A DNA stretch of 61,333 nt, from the NCBI GenBank assembly GCA_012797605.1, contig JAAZOT010000059.1, positions 1 to 61,333 on the forward strand, read 5' to 3'. The stretch comes from Spirochaetales bacterium. GTDB lineage: Bacteria > Spirochaetota > JAAYUW01. The translations under genes and the position numbers were made by a program. Positions 18,416 through 27,392 of the stretch are shown one piece after another. Each line of letters starts with the position of its first letter. Position 1 is the stretch's first letter. Below the pieces are notes generated by a model, which was not told the origin of the DNA, searched no databases, and saw only the letters and a list, made by a program, of their open reading frames with translations.

Positions 18416-19186
18416 ATGAAAAAAAATAAAAATATTTTATCTTCATTTCTCATCAAGACTATTGTATTAACACTGTTTTTTTGTATTTCATTTTTTTTCT
18501 ATTACTATTTAATGAAAAATAAAATTAATGAATATGACTTATTGTTAAATAAAGCATTAGATTTGGTAGATAAACAAAATTTTCTCGAAGCACTAGACAT
18601 TTTTGAAGAAATTTACTCCAAAGGATATAGAACTATTACTATTGTACAAAACTGTATCTATTCTTATCAAATGACAAATCAAATGAATAAAATGTACATA
18701 TTTATTCGAAGAGCTTCTATAGATAATGGTTTTAATCCACCATTTAATAAATATATCAATTCTATCATACCTGATGATTATAGTTGGTTAAGTAAAATTA
18801 CTTTTATTGATTATATTAACAATTTTATTATTTTTTTAATTATTCTTATTTCAATATTAATAGTCATCATTTTTTATTTTATAACTGATGATAAAAAAAG
18901 GTTAGTAGTCTTTTATTTAATTTTAATATTATTAAATATTTTCTTTATATCTTTATTTTTCATAAAATTAAGTTACTATTTACATAGAAATGAAGCAATT
19001 TCAATAAATTCAGCAGATATATATAATTTCCCTATTGAAAATTTACAACCTTCTTTTACAATAAAAGAATACTTAAAATTAAAAATTATTACCTATTATG
19101 GTGATTTTGTTTTAATAAAACTTCCAGATGGGAAAAAAGGTTGGATTTTAAAGAAAAACATATTAAAGGTTTTCGATGATAAATGA
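18416..19186 (+). CDS. batE: BatE-like TPR and SH3-type protein
   Basis: A 256-residue protein. It has an N-terminal helix (about residues 12-33), a short TPR-like stretch (about 40-75), and two more transmembrane helices (about 135-158 and 165-185). The C-terminal SH3b-like module ends KLPDGKKGWILKKN. The W-I-L ending is the usual close of a bacterial SH3 domain. BatE proteins combine TPR and SH3 modules in the same way. It starts four bases after batD and overlaps the sensor kinase gene by 11 bases. The SH3 module may bind cell-wall peptides, which is inference. Confidence 0.75.
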   Translation: MKKNKNILSSFLIKTIVLTLFFCISFFFYYYLMKNKINEYDLLLNKALDLVDKQNFLEALDIFEEIYSKGYRTITIVQNCIYSYQMTNQMNKMYIFIRRASIDNGFNPPFNKYINSIIPDDYSWLSKITFIDYINNFIIFLIILISILIVIIFYFITDDKKRLVVFYLILILLNIFFISLFFIKLSYYLHRNEAISINSADIYNFPIENLQPSFTIKEYLKLKIITYYGDFVLIKLPDGKKGWILKKNILKVFDDK

Positions 19187-21149
19187 GAAAAACAATATTA
19201 ATGAAATATTCAAGTTTATAATTACTGAAAGAAAATCATTTTTAATAATAGCCATTGTAATAATTTCTTTTCTTTTAATATCAATATTCTTTTACAATGA
19301 TCTTATTAAAGAAGAAAGAACATTTTTCCAAAATAGAATAATTGCTAATTTTAATACCAAATTAGATAGTACTTTATCTTTTATTTCCAAATCTATCTTA
19401 TCATTAAATTTAGATACCCAATCAAATTTAAATTTTTATTCATCAATATTGAATCAGATCGAACAAAATTATTTTATAAATTTTGCAATTATTTTCCCAA
19501 GACTTAGTAACTTAATTGAAATTTCTCAAAAAGAAATTGAAGAGGAAACTAAACAAGATGCATATTTAGGTTATTTATCTGCTTTAAGTGCATATGAAAA
19601 TAAAAAATATCCTTTGGCAGAGTCTTATTTGCTTGAGAATATTCAGACCCAGGGTAATTTTTTATATACAACTATCGAATCATACAGATTACTTATTCAA
19701 ATTTATCAAGAAACAAACAATCTTTCTCAACTATCTATCTACTGTAATAAAGCATTATCATATATTTTATTTAATAATATAAAGACACCATTTTTAATAG
19801 AGATACTTGAAATTTTATATAATATTAATCAAAATATAAACATCAAAAGAAGTATAATAATTCAATCATATTTGTTTTCTAAGATATACTCGCTTAACAT
19901 CCCTGAAAATTATAATATAAGTAAAAAGACAGAAATTAAATCTAAATATATCTTAGATTATATCACTTCTCAATCATTTCAAAAAGAATACTTGACATTA
20001 AAGTCCACAGTTAACAATTCTGGTATCCACTTTTTCAGTTTATTGGATCAAAACAATGCAATATTTATAAATTTTTTTCCCATGAATTCTCAAATAATTA
20101 CTTTAATATACTCTTTTGATCTTGAATATTTTTCGCAACTTATGCTAGATAATTTAAAGTCTTATGAATTTAAGTTTTCAATAAATATGGATGAGTTTAC
20201 TAAAGAAACCGAGGCATATACTCTTTTTAAGGTTTCTGACATAACTATAGGAACATATAGAAAACTCTATATGGCATTGTATGTTAGAAATAGTGAACTT
20301 TTAGGTTATTTAAGCCAGAAGAGATATAGAATAACTAATATAGCCTTTGCCATATTAGTTTTTCTAATATTTATTACAATTTTAATTCTTTTTTCTTTTA
20401 CTTTAAAGGAGTTTACATTAAACAAGTTGAAATCAGATTTTATATCGATCACATCCCATGAATTAAAAACACCTATTACAGCTATGCAATTGATGCTTGA
20501 AACAATTATAGATAGATATCAATCATTAAATGATGATAAAAAGGTTGAATATTTAACCAATATTTTTAAGGAAACAGAAAGACTACTCTTTTTAATAAAT
20601 AACTTATTAATATATTCTAGAAATGAGAAAAATAGACAAAGTATAATTATTTCAAATGTAAATCTTTATCAAATATTAAGTGATGTAGTAGAATTCTTTA
20701 AAATAGATAAAAAATTTATGAAAATATATATTGATTTTCCAGAAAATGATATAATTATTGAAGCAGATACTCATTCTTTAAAACAAGTTTTTTATAATCT
20801 TATAGATAATGCCTATAAATATAGTAAAGATGAAAAAGTGTTAGAAATTAAAGTGATAGATGAAAAAAACTATGTTAAGTTAAAATTTAAGGATAATGGC
20901 ATAGGTATTAATAGCAAGGAATTACCTTACATTTTTGAAAAATTCTATAGAGGTAGTGAGACTAATTTTATTCCTGGAACTGGACTTGGACTAAGTCTTA
21001 CTAAATCTATTATAGAAATGCATCAAGGCAAAATAACAGTTTCTTCCCAGGAAAATATGGGAACTGAATTTACAATAATTTTACCTAAAAAGCAAAAAAA
21101 CTTAAAAAGGAGGCTTTTAAATGAATCAAAAGAAAATCTTACTGGTTGA
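19176..21149 (+). CDS. Sensor histidine kinase
   Basis: A 657-residue kinase. TM1 is at about 18-38. A large extracytoplasmic sensor region of about 350 residues has helical, TPR-like character. TM2 is at about 390-412. The dimerisation and phosphoacceptor helix has H428 in SHELKTPIT. The ATP-binding domain shows the N box (NLIDNAYKYS), G1 (DNGIGI) and G2 (GTGLGLSL). The start overlaps batE and the end overlaps the regulator gene by 29 bases, so the pair is built into the Bat operon. The sensor region is not a PAS, Cache or HAMP type that I recognise. Its ligand is unknown, and envelope stress sensing is a guess from context. Confidence 0.92.
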   Translation: MINEKNNINEIFKFIITERKSFLIIAIVIISFLLISIFFYNDLIKEERTFFQNRIIANFNTKLDSTLSFISKSILSLNLDTQSNLNFYSSILNQIEQNYFINFAIIFPRLSNLIEISQKEIEEETKQDAYLGYLSALSAYENKKYPLAESYLLENIQTQGNFLYTTIESYRLLIQIYQETNNLSQLSIYCNKALSYILFNNIKTPFLIEILEILYNINQNINIKRSIIIQSYLFSKIYSLNIPENYNISKKTEIKSKYILDYITSQSFQKEYLTLKSTVNNSGIHFFSLLDQNNAIFINFFPMNSQIITLIYSFDLEYFSQLMLDNLKSYEFKFSINMDEFTKETEAYTLFKVSDITIGTYRKLYMALYVRNSELLGYLSQKRYRITNIAFAILVFLIFITILILFSFTLKEFTLNKLKSDFISITSHELKTPITAMQLMLETIIDRYQSLNDDKKVEYLTNIFKETERLLFLINNLLIYSRNEKNRQSIIISNVNLYQILSDVVEFFKIDKKFMKIYIDFPENDIIIEADTHSLKQVFYNLIDNAYKYSKDEKVLEIKVIDEKNYVKLKFKDNGIGINSKELPYIFEKFYRGSETNFIPGTGLGLSLTKSIIEMHQGKITVSSQENMGTEFTIILPKKQKNLKRRLLNESKENLTG

Positions 21150-21807
21150 GGATGAAAAAGGGATACGAAATGTTCTTAAAGATAACCTTGAGTATGAAGG
21201 TTACAGTATTATTGAAGCTGAAGATGGTGTAAAAGGTCTTGAAATTGCAAGGAATGAAACCCCTGATTTAATAATTCTTGATCTTATGCTACCACAAATG
21301 CATGGTTATGATTTTATAAAACAATTGAAAAAAACACATCCTGCTATACCAATAATAATAGTTTCTGCAAAATCTGAAGAGATTGATAAGATTAAAGGAC
21401 TTGATCTTGGTGCTGATGATTATATAACAAAACCTTTCCAGATAAGAGAATTAGTATCTAGAATCAAAGCAATATTTAGAAGATACAATAAAACTCCAGA
21501 AACTATTCAAAGTTTTTCTTTTAAGAATTTTATGATCGATTTTGATAAAGGTATCTTTTATAAGAATGGTGAAAAAGTAGATATTTCATTCTATGAATTT
21601 GAGATATTGAAATTTCTTATCCTAAATAAAAATAAACCAGTTACTAGAAATGATATAATAGAAACAGTCTGGAAGGCTGAGGGAGCTATTTCTTCAAGAA
21701 ATATTGATACCCATATCGTAAATCTAAGAAAATTAATAGAAGATGATCCAGCAAACCCAAAATACATTAAAACTGTTTTTAGAATTGGATATAAATTCGA
21801 AATTTAA
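21121..21807 (+). CDS. OmpR/PhoB-family response regulator
   Basis: A 228-residue regulator. The receiver domain has acidic LLVEDEKG, phosphoacceptor D54 in LIILDLMLP, and the lysine in YITKPF. The C-terminal winged helix (about 130-228) has the DNA-recognition segment RNIDTHIVNLRKLIE and ends GYKFEI, as in PhoB. It is the partner of the overlapping histidine kinase gene. A good AAGGAGG ribosome binding site lies inside the kinase coding region. The operon likely ends here, and the opposing gene follows 155 bases later. Confidence 0.94.
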   Translation: MNQKKILLVEDEKGIRNVLKDNLEYEGYSIIEAEDGVKGLEIARNETPDLIILDLMLPQMHGYDFIKQLKKTHPAIPIIIVSAKSEEIDKIKGLDLGADDYITKPFQIRELVSRIKAIFRRYNKTPETIQSFSFKNFMIDFDKGIFYKNGEKVDISFYEFEILKFLILNKNKPVTRNDIIETVWKAEGAISSRNIDTHIVNLRKLIEDDPANPKYIKTVFRIGYKFEI

Positions 21808-21962
21808 TTATTTACAAAATATTGTAGATATTTTTTTTAAGTATTTTTTTCATAAATGTTTACTAAATTGAAATTGATTAAGCATTTTATAATTTATTGT
21901 TTTATTTTATAAAATTTAAATGAATTGGTGTGTATAAAGCAATTTTTTTATATAAAGCTCTT

Positions 21963-22502
21963 TTAAAGAGTATCTAATGAATTATCCATAGATTGTTGAA
22001 TAATATTCTCAATGTTTTGCTCTGTTTCTGCTAATGAATTGAAAAGCTCTTTATCTATTAATTTAACTATAAAGGGATCTTTTTCAAGAATAAGAAGGGT
22101 TTGAGAATCCTCCCATATAAATTGTTTTTGATTTACAATTGGTGTACCATATTTTGAGTATAATCTTGAATATTCTTCATAAACTGAAATATATTTAGAT
22201 TCAAAAAAGAAGATAATCATAGAAAGTGTGTCTCTGTAAAAAAAGAAAAGTATTTTTCTAAAATATGGAGGAAATATAGTAGCTACTACGCTTTTATCTG
22301 GTTGATTAAAATATACTTCAAGTTCACCTTGAATTGTTATATTTTTCTCTTTTGCAATTTTTTCAAATTCAGTTCTTTGTATACCTAGGTTTATTCCTTG
22401 AAAAGATCTACTAATTTTTAAATTTTCATTATTTTGTTGAGCTATGAGATTAAAACAAAATATGAAGATAAATATAATTAAGATAACTATTTTTTTAAAC
22501 AT
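21963..22502 (-). CDS. Secreted protein of unknown function
   Basis: A 179-residue protein with a clear signal peptide (about 1-21, hydrophobic core then LIAQQ). The exported part is a mix of beta and alpha, with repeated aromatic residues (KILFFFYRDTL, MIIFFFE) and an acidic, glutamine-rich C-terminus. The early LGIQRTEFEKIAKEK segment resembles periplasmic proteins that compare allele-like sequence with no known domain. I do not recognise a family. It is the last gene of the mre operon direction and follows the SpoU methyltransferase by 36 bases. Periplasmic or lipid-anchored placement is uncertain because no lipobox cysteine is present. Confidence 0.65.
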   Translation of the reverse strand: MFKKIVILIIFIFIFCFNLIAQQNNENLKISRSFQGINLGIQRTEFEKIAKEKNITIQGELEVYFNQPDKSVVATIFPPYFRKILFFFYRDTLSMIIFFFESKYISVYEEYSRLYSKYGTPIVNQKQFIWEDSQTLLILEKDPFIVKLIDKELFNSLAETEQNIENIIQQSMDNSLDTL

Positions 22503-22538
22503 ATAAAAATAAATCCTTACAAAAAATTATATTTACTC

Positions 22539-23339
22539 CTAATTTTTATAATTGTAACTCAAATAGGCAGCAGCTATTGAGAAAGCAGATGCAACATTAA
22601 TTACATTTTTAGTTCCAAATTGAGGTATTTCCAATATTAAATCTGCTCTTTCTAAAATATCTTCGCTAACTCCGAATTCTTCATTCCCTATAACTAAAGC
22701 AATTTTATCTGTTATTTTAACTTCCCATAAATTCTGGGACCCTTTCCTTTTTTCTAAAATGACTAATTTAAAATTTTCCTTCTTTAAAAAACTAGTTAAT
22801 TCATCTATATTATCTATAAATACTATTTCAATTAGTTTTTCGGCATTCATAGATGTTCTATAAATTTTTTCTAAAGGTAGTTTTGATGAAATCCCATATA
22901 GAATCACAATACTAAATCCAAAGGCTTCAGCACTTCTTATTATTGAGCCAACATTAAAAGGTGACCTTATATTATCTACTATTACTACAAAGTTATTTAA
23001 TTTCTTTACAGAATTTCCATATTTCGTATAGTTTATATAATCAGATTCAAAGTTGCTTAAACCTATCTTATCTGACAAATTATTTCTTATTTCTAAAAGT
23101 AAATTCTTTATTGGATTTTGTTTTTGAGATTCAAAATTGGTCAAAATCTTATTTAATTCAAATTCTAAACTAGATAATTTGCCGTGTATTTTTAGGTATC
23201 TATCTAATTTTTGTAGATCTGCTAATAAATTTGATCTTTCACCTATATCTAAATCAAGTAGAATTTTATCTGCTAGATTAAAAATTTTTTTTGCTTGATT
23301 TTTCTTGCCAAGCTTTTCGAAATTTTCAAAATTTCCCAT
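22539..23339 (-). CDS. SpoU/TrmH-family RNA methyltransferase
   Basis: A 266-residue protein with an N-terminal helical region of about 110 residues and a C-terminal SPOUT domain. The three SpoU motifs are visible: VDNIRSPFNVGSIIRSAEAFG, LVIGNEEFGVS, and the knot-closing INVASAFSIAAAYLSY. The family transfers a methyl group from SAM to ribose 2'-OH in tRNA or rRNA. The target base is not predictable. The gene overlaps the radical SAM gene stop by one base and is therefore in the same operon. Confidence 0.88.
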   Translation of the reverse strand: MGNFENFEKLGKKNQAKKIFNLADKILLDLDIGERSNLLADLQKLDRYLKIHGKLSSLEFELNKILTNFESQKQNPIKNLLLEIRNNLSDKIGLSNFESDYINYTKYGNSVKKLNNFVVIVDNIRSPFNVGSIIRSAEAFGFSIVILYGISSKLPLEKIYRTSMNAEKLIEIVFIDNIDELTSFLKKENFKLVILEKRKGSQNLWEVKITDKIALVIGNEEFGVSEDILERADLILEIPQFGTKNVINVASAFSIAAAYLSYNYKN

Positions 23340-26038
23340 TATTCTATATAAATAAACCTTTTTGAAAAAATATCGAAATTTATCTTTAAGTTAGCCTCAT
23401 TAAGCAATTTTATAACATTAGTTTGATTTTCTTTAAGTTCTGTTTTCAATTTTATTACATTTTCACTTATAACAAATTTAATATCAATAAGATTAATACC
23501 TTTATTCTTAAAAAGATCTTCTATATTATTACGAATATTTATTATATTCATCTTAAATATTTCGTTTTCATTAAATTCTGTCTGGAAAGGGATTATTAAT
23601 GATTGAATAACTTTAGTTTTATTTCTCCAAGATTTTATCGATTCTATTTCTTCTATCATTTCAAACTTAAAACCTTCGGGTAGGAATTTATTGTAAAGTT
23701 CACAGAACTTTTTATTATCAATTATAAGATTAAATGATTCAAATAAAACAATATCACCAAAAGACTCCATTCCTATAGGTGATGGAAATGGGAAAAAGAT
23801 TTTTGGCATAGGATTAAATCCCTTAGAATATTCAAATTCTATGCCAATCATTTTTAATATTCTTATAAAAGTTTGGTAAAAATCAAGATGACCTAAAAAT
23901 TTATAATAATTAGACTTAGAAAATCTTAAAAGATAGGTCTTTTTCTCCTTTATTTTAGGCAAATTTGTATTTTGAAATTCTTTATCTACCTCTTCTAATG
24001 CAGATAGAATTTGGTCTTTTGTATATAATTTAGAAATTGAATTTTGAATATCATCTTTACAAATAGTACAACCTTGACAACTTGAGTTTAAGCAACTTTG
24101 AGTAATTTTACTTTCTCTGTACCTTTGTTTTTCTTCTTTAAGATAATTTGAATATTTATCTGTTTCAAAAATCGATACCAAATCAACTTTATGAGAAATG
24201 CAATATGGTTTCTGAGAATAGATGTCTAGAATTTGATAAAAATCTTTATTCTTTTTCTCGTCCCAAGCATCAAAAGATATATTTTCATTATAAGCAAGAC
24301 CTAAAATATAAGAGGCATCAAAAGAAGCATTTGCAAAATAATATTCAATAAAAGAAGAATATGGGTCATGATATTTTATAGAAATTCGACTCCCTTTGAA
24401 ACTAGTTTTAATTTTATTTACCTTTTTAATAAATGAATCTATCGAGATTTGTTCATCAAAACAAAAAGGAGTGAAAGGTTTAGGTATAAGCAAAGCTATA
24501 CTAATATTAATATTTAATTTTGGAAACTTAGATTTAATCTTTTTAAGAAGCTCAATAATTTCATCTTCCTCATTTGAAATTTCTGGAAACCCTATAATAA
24601 AATATAATTTGACAAGTTTCCAGCCTTTTGCATACAGATTTTCTATTATATTGAAAAATTTATTTTCATCAAACTCTTTATTTATTTTATCTCTAATTTC
24701 CTTACATCCTGCTTCAACAGCAAAAGTCAACCCTGCCTTTCGAACAGAACTAAGAGAATCAAATAGTTCTAAATCAAAAGAAGAAACTCTCAATGAAGGA
24801 ACGGAAATCGAAATATTTTTATCATTACAATAAATTTCAAGAGCATGAATTAGTTGTTTTATATTTGTGTAATCCGCAATTGATAAACTTGATAAGTTAC
24901 ATTCTTCATACCCAGTCATTTTTAATGACCTTATAGCAAAAGTTGCCACCTCTAGTGCATCTTTCTCCCTATATGGCCTATAAATAAAAGAAGCTTGACA
25001 GAATCTACATCCATTTAAACATCCTCTTGCCACTTCAATAGATAACCTATCTTGTACCGTCCTAACAACTGGTAAAATATTTACTAAAGGATAGTTAATT
25101 TTATTTAAATCTTTTACTATTCTTCTTTTTATATTTATATTTTTCAAATCTGGAAATCTAACTTTATCCTTCAAATAACTTAAAAATTGAATATGACAGT
25201 CATCAATTCTTTGGTCTTGTTTGACTGATTTCTTCACAATAAAATCAGTTTCAATTTTTATAAAAGTATTATCTTTCTTAAAATCTTCATAGTGTTTTTG
25301 AATGGTTTCATTAAATGAAAAAATACCTGTAATTTCAGTTAATTTTTTTATTCTTTCGTATCTAGATAACTTTCTTTTTTTATTTTCTTTATCCATTTTT
25401 ACTATTTCATATATTGCTTCTTCCCCCTCTCCAAGAAAGAATAAATCGATAAAAGGCGATAAAGGTAAAGGATTGAATGTAGAAACGCCACCAATAATAA
25501 TTATAGGGTCTTCTTCGTTTCTTTGAAAGGTAAATGGAAGAATCTTAGCTAGTTTAAATAAATAAAGAATATTTGTATATGTTAATTCTGTTTGTAATGT
25601 AATAGTCCATAGACTGAAATCCTTTACTGGAGTCCAGGATTCTAAAGATAGTAATGGTATATCTTCTAAAAGTAATAATTTATTTAAATCATCATCAGGT
25701 AAGAAAACTCTTTCACATCTCACATCTTCAATGCTATTTATAAAATCATAGAAATATTTAATTGTTAGATTGGACATTCCAATCTCATACATATCAGGAT
25801 AAGTTAAAGCAACATTATATAAGTCACTTTTAGTATTTGAAAAGTGGTTTCTTTCTATTTCAATAGTATTATTATAAGTAAATTTTCCTGGTATAATATT
25901 ATGAATGGAATAAGGCTCTAAACCAATATATCTAGCTGGTTTTAATACTTTTTTTAAAATAGCCTCAAATTTATCTTTGTATTTAATATTTTTAATATAT
26001 GCTTGATCGAAATATCTTTCTTGAATTTTATTTATCAT
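23339..26038 (-). CDS. Fused radical SAM protein (TIGR03960 type) with C-terminal TIGR03936/DUF2344 domain
   Basis: An 899-residue protein. The N-terminal part reads like a B12-binding-type domain. The radical SAM core (about residues 335-570) has the CxxxCxxC cluster CLNGCRFC for the 4Fe-4S centre, preceded by VARG. After a linker with the extra cysteine cluster CLNSSCQGCTIC, the last 200 residues match the DUF2344 domain, starting LLRFSKSNYYKFLGHLD and FNPMPKIFFPFPSP. In many bacteria these are two adjacent genes near rodA or RNase G. Here they form one protein directly after rodA. The reaction is unknown in the family; tRNA or ribosome modification has been suggested. The start overlaps the rodA stop. 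Confidence 0.88.
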   Translation of the reverse strand: MINKIQERYFDQAYIKNIKYKDKFEAILKKVLKPARYIGLEPYSIHNIIPGKFTYNNTIEIERNHFSNTKSDLYNVALTYPDMYEIGMSNLTIKYFYDFINSIEDVRCERVFLPDDDLNKLLLLEDIPLLSLESWTPVKDFSLWTITLQTELTYTNILYLFKLAKILPFTFQRNEEDPIIIIGGVSTFNPLPLSPFIDLFFLGEGEEAIYEIVKMDKENKKRKLSRYERIKKLTEITGIFSFNETIQKHYEDFKKDNTFIKIETDFIVKKSVKQDQRIDDCHIQFLSYLKDKVRFPDLKNINIKRRIVKDLNKINYPLVNILPVVRTVQDRLSIEVARGCLNGCRFCQASFIYRPYREKDALEVATFAIRSLKMTGYEECNLSSLSIADYTNIKQLIHALEIYCNDKNISISVPSLRVSSFDLELFDSLSSVRKAGLTFAVEAGCKEIRDKINKEFDENKFFNIIENLYAKGWKLVKLYFIIGFPEISNEEDEIIELLKKIKSKFPKLNINISIALLIPKPFTPFCFDEQISIDSFIKKVNKIKTSFKGSRISIKYHDPYSSFIEYYFANASFDASYILGLAYNENISFDAWDEKKNKDFYQILDIYSQKPYCISHKVDLVSIFETDKYSNYLKEEKQRYRESKITQSCLNSSCQGCTICKDDIQNSISKLYTKDQILSALEEVDKEFQNTNLPKIKEKKTYLLRFSKSNYYKFLGHLDFYQTFIRILKMIGIEFEYSKGFNPMPKIFFPFPSPIGMESFGDIVLFESFNLIIDNKKFCELYNKFLPEGFKFEMIEEIESIKSWRNKTKVIQSLIIPFQTEFNENEIFKMNIINIRNNIEDLFKNKGINLIDIKFVISENVIKLKTELKENQTNVIKLLNEANLKINFDIFSKRFIYIE

Positions 26039-27372
26039 CAGGATACCGAATATCTTTTCATTGAAATATTTAATACTATCATATAGGCAAATATTGAAGT
26101 CATTAAACTCGAACCACCATAAGAAATGAAAGGAAGTGGAACACCTGTAATAGGCATAAGTCCTATTGTCATACCGATATTTAATATTGTTTGATTAAAA
26201 AAATAACCAAATATACCGGCAAGAACAATTTTATAATAATAAGAAGTTGTGATCTTAATCAAACTTAAAATCTTATAATATATTATCCCCCACATTATTA
26301 AAATACCGAAGGAAAGTAAAAATCCCCCCTCTTCACCAATAATTGAAAAGATAAAATCGGTACTTCTTTCAGGTAAAAAGCCAAATTGACTTTGAGTTCC
26401 CTTGAATAGACCTTTACCAAAAAGTCCTCCAGCACCTATGGCTATCTTACTTTGAATTATATTGTATCCAGATCCAAGTTTATCCAACTCTGGATTTACA
26501 AATACTAAAAGTCTTTTTTTTTGGTAATCAGCTAAAATTTTATCTGCAATAATGCTCAATATCAATGATAATCCGACTCCGATAAAAATTATAGAAATTC
26601 TCATCAATAAGCGAGACTCAAAGTTTATAGAAATAAGTAAAATTATTATCCCTGTTATAATTAATAATAAGCTAATAATCAAAAAATACTTATTTGAGAA
26701 TATAATATTTTTTATAAAAACAGAAGTATCAATTATTTTAATATATACTCTAAGAAGAGGCAAAGAGAAAATAAAAATACCCATTATTATCATTAAAATT
26801 AACATTTCCGAATTCAAATCAGCAAAAAATCCAATAGTTATAAAGATCAATAAAAAAATAAATGCTGAACCGAAATCTGGTTGTTTAAGTATCAATAATA
26901 CAGGTATAATTGTAATTAAAAGAGCTATAAAAAAGAATTTGATAGATTTCCTATATTTATCATCATTCTGATACAATGAAATTATTTTAGATAAAAATAA
27001 TATATAAAAAATTTTCATGAACTCTGATGGTTGAATGCCTATTGGTCCAAACCTAATCCAACTTTTTGAACTTCTAACTCTTGTACCAATAAGTAAAGTT
27101 AAAATCAGAAGAAATATTCCAAAAAGATAAATAAACTCAGAAATATCATTTATTTTTTTTAAGTCGATTAACAATAAAAATATTCCAAAGATCAATCCAA
27201 TGGATCCATAGATAATCTGATTCAAAAACCTATATTTTAAGCTGGATATATTTTTTGTTCCTGAATAGATAAACAATACGGAAACTACCATAAATATTAG
27301 CAGAATAATTAGTAAAGGTAAATCTATAAATGATATTTTAATCTTTTTATCACTCATTTTTTTTGTTTCCAA
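26038..27372 (-). CDS. rodA: RodA/FtsW-type peptidoglycan polymerase
   Basis: A 444-residue SEDS-family protein with about ten transmembrane helices. Signature segments include WIRFGPIGIQPSEFMK, with the SEDS glutamate, and the C-terminal SYGGSSLMTS, typical of RodA/FtsW. It polymerises glycan strands during cell elongation together with the class B PBP encoded just upstream. The order mreB-mreC-mreD-mrdA-rodA argues for RodA rather than FtsW. It overlaps the following radical SAM gene by one base. Confidence 0.94.
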   Translation of the reverse strand: METKKMSDKKIKISFIDLPLLIILLIFMVVSVLFIYSGTKNISSLKYRFLNQIIYGSIGLIFGIFLLLIDLKKINDISEFIYLFGIFLLILTLLIGTRVRSSKSWIRFGPIGIQPSEFMKIFYILFLSKIISLYQNDDKYRKSIKFFFIALLITIIPVLLILKQPDFGSAFIFLLIFITIGFFADLNSEMLILMIIMGIFIFSLPLLRVYIKIIDTSVFIKNIIFSNKYFLIISLLLIITGIIILLISINFESRLLMRISIIFIGVGLSLILSIIADKILADYQKKRLLVFVNPELDKLGSGYNIIQSKIAIGAGGLFGKGLFKGTQSQFGFLPERSTDFIFSIIGEEGGFLLSFGILIMWGIIYYKILSLIKITTSYYYKIVLAGIFGYFFNQTILNIGMTIGLMPITGVPLPFISYGGSSLMTSIFAYMIVLNISMKRYSVS

Positions 27373-27392
27373 ATTATATTTTCATGAAAACT

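Noticed and set aside
24396..24833. 145-residue open frame opposite the radical SAM gene
   Set aside because: It is an antisense shadow, and the overlapping minus-strand protein has clear conserved motifs.
26552..26971. 139-residue open frame opposite rodA
   Set aside because: The repetitive Ile/Lys sequence comes from the antisense of transmembrane helices.
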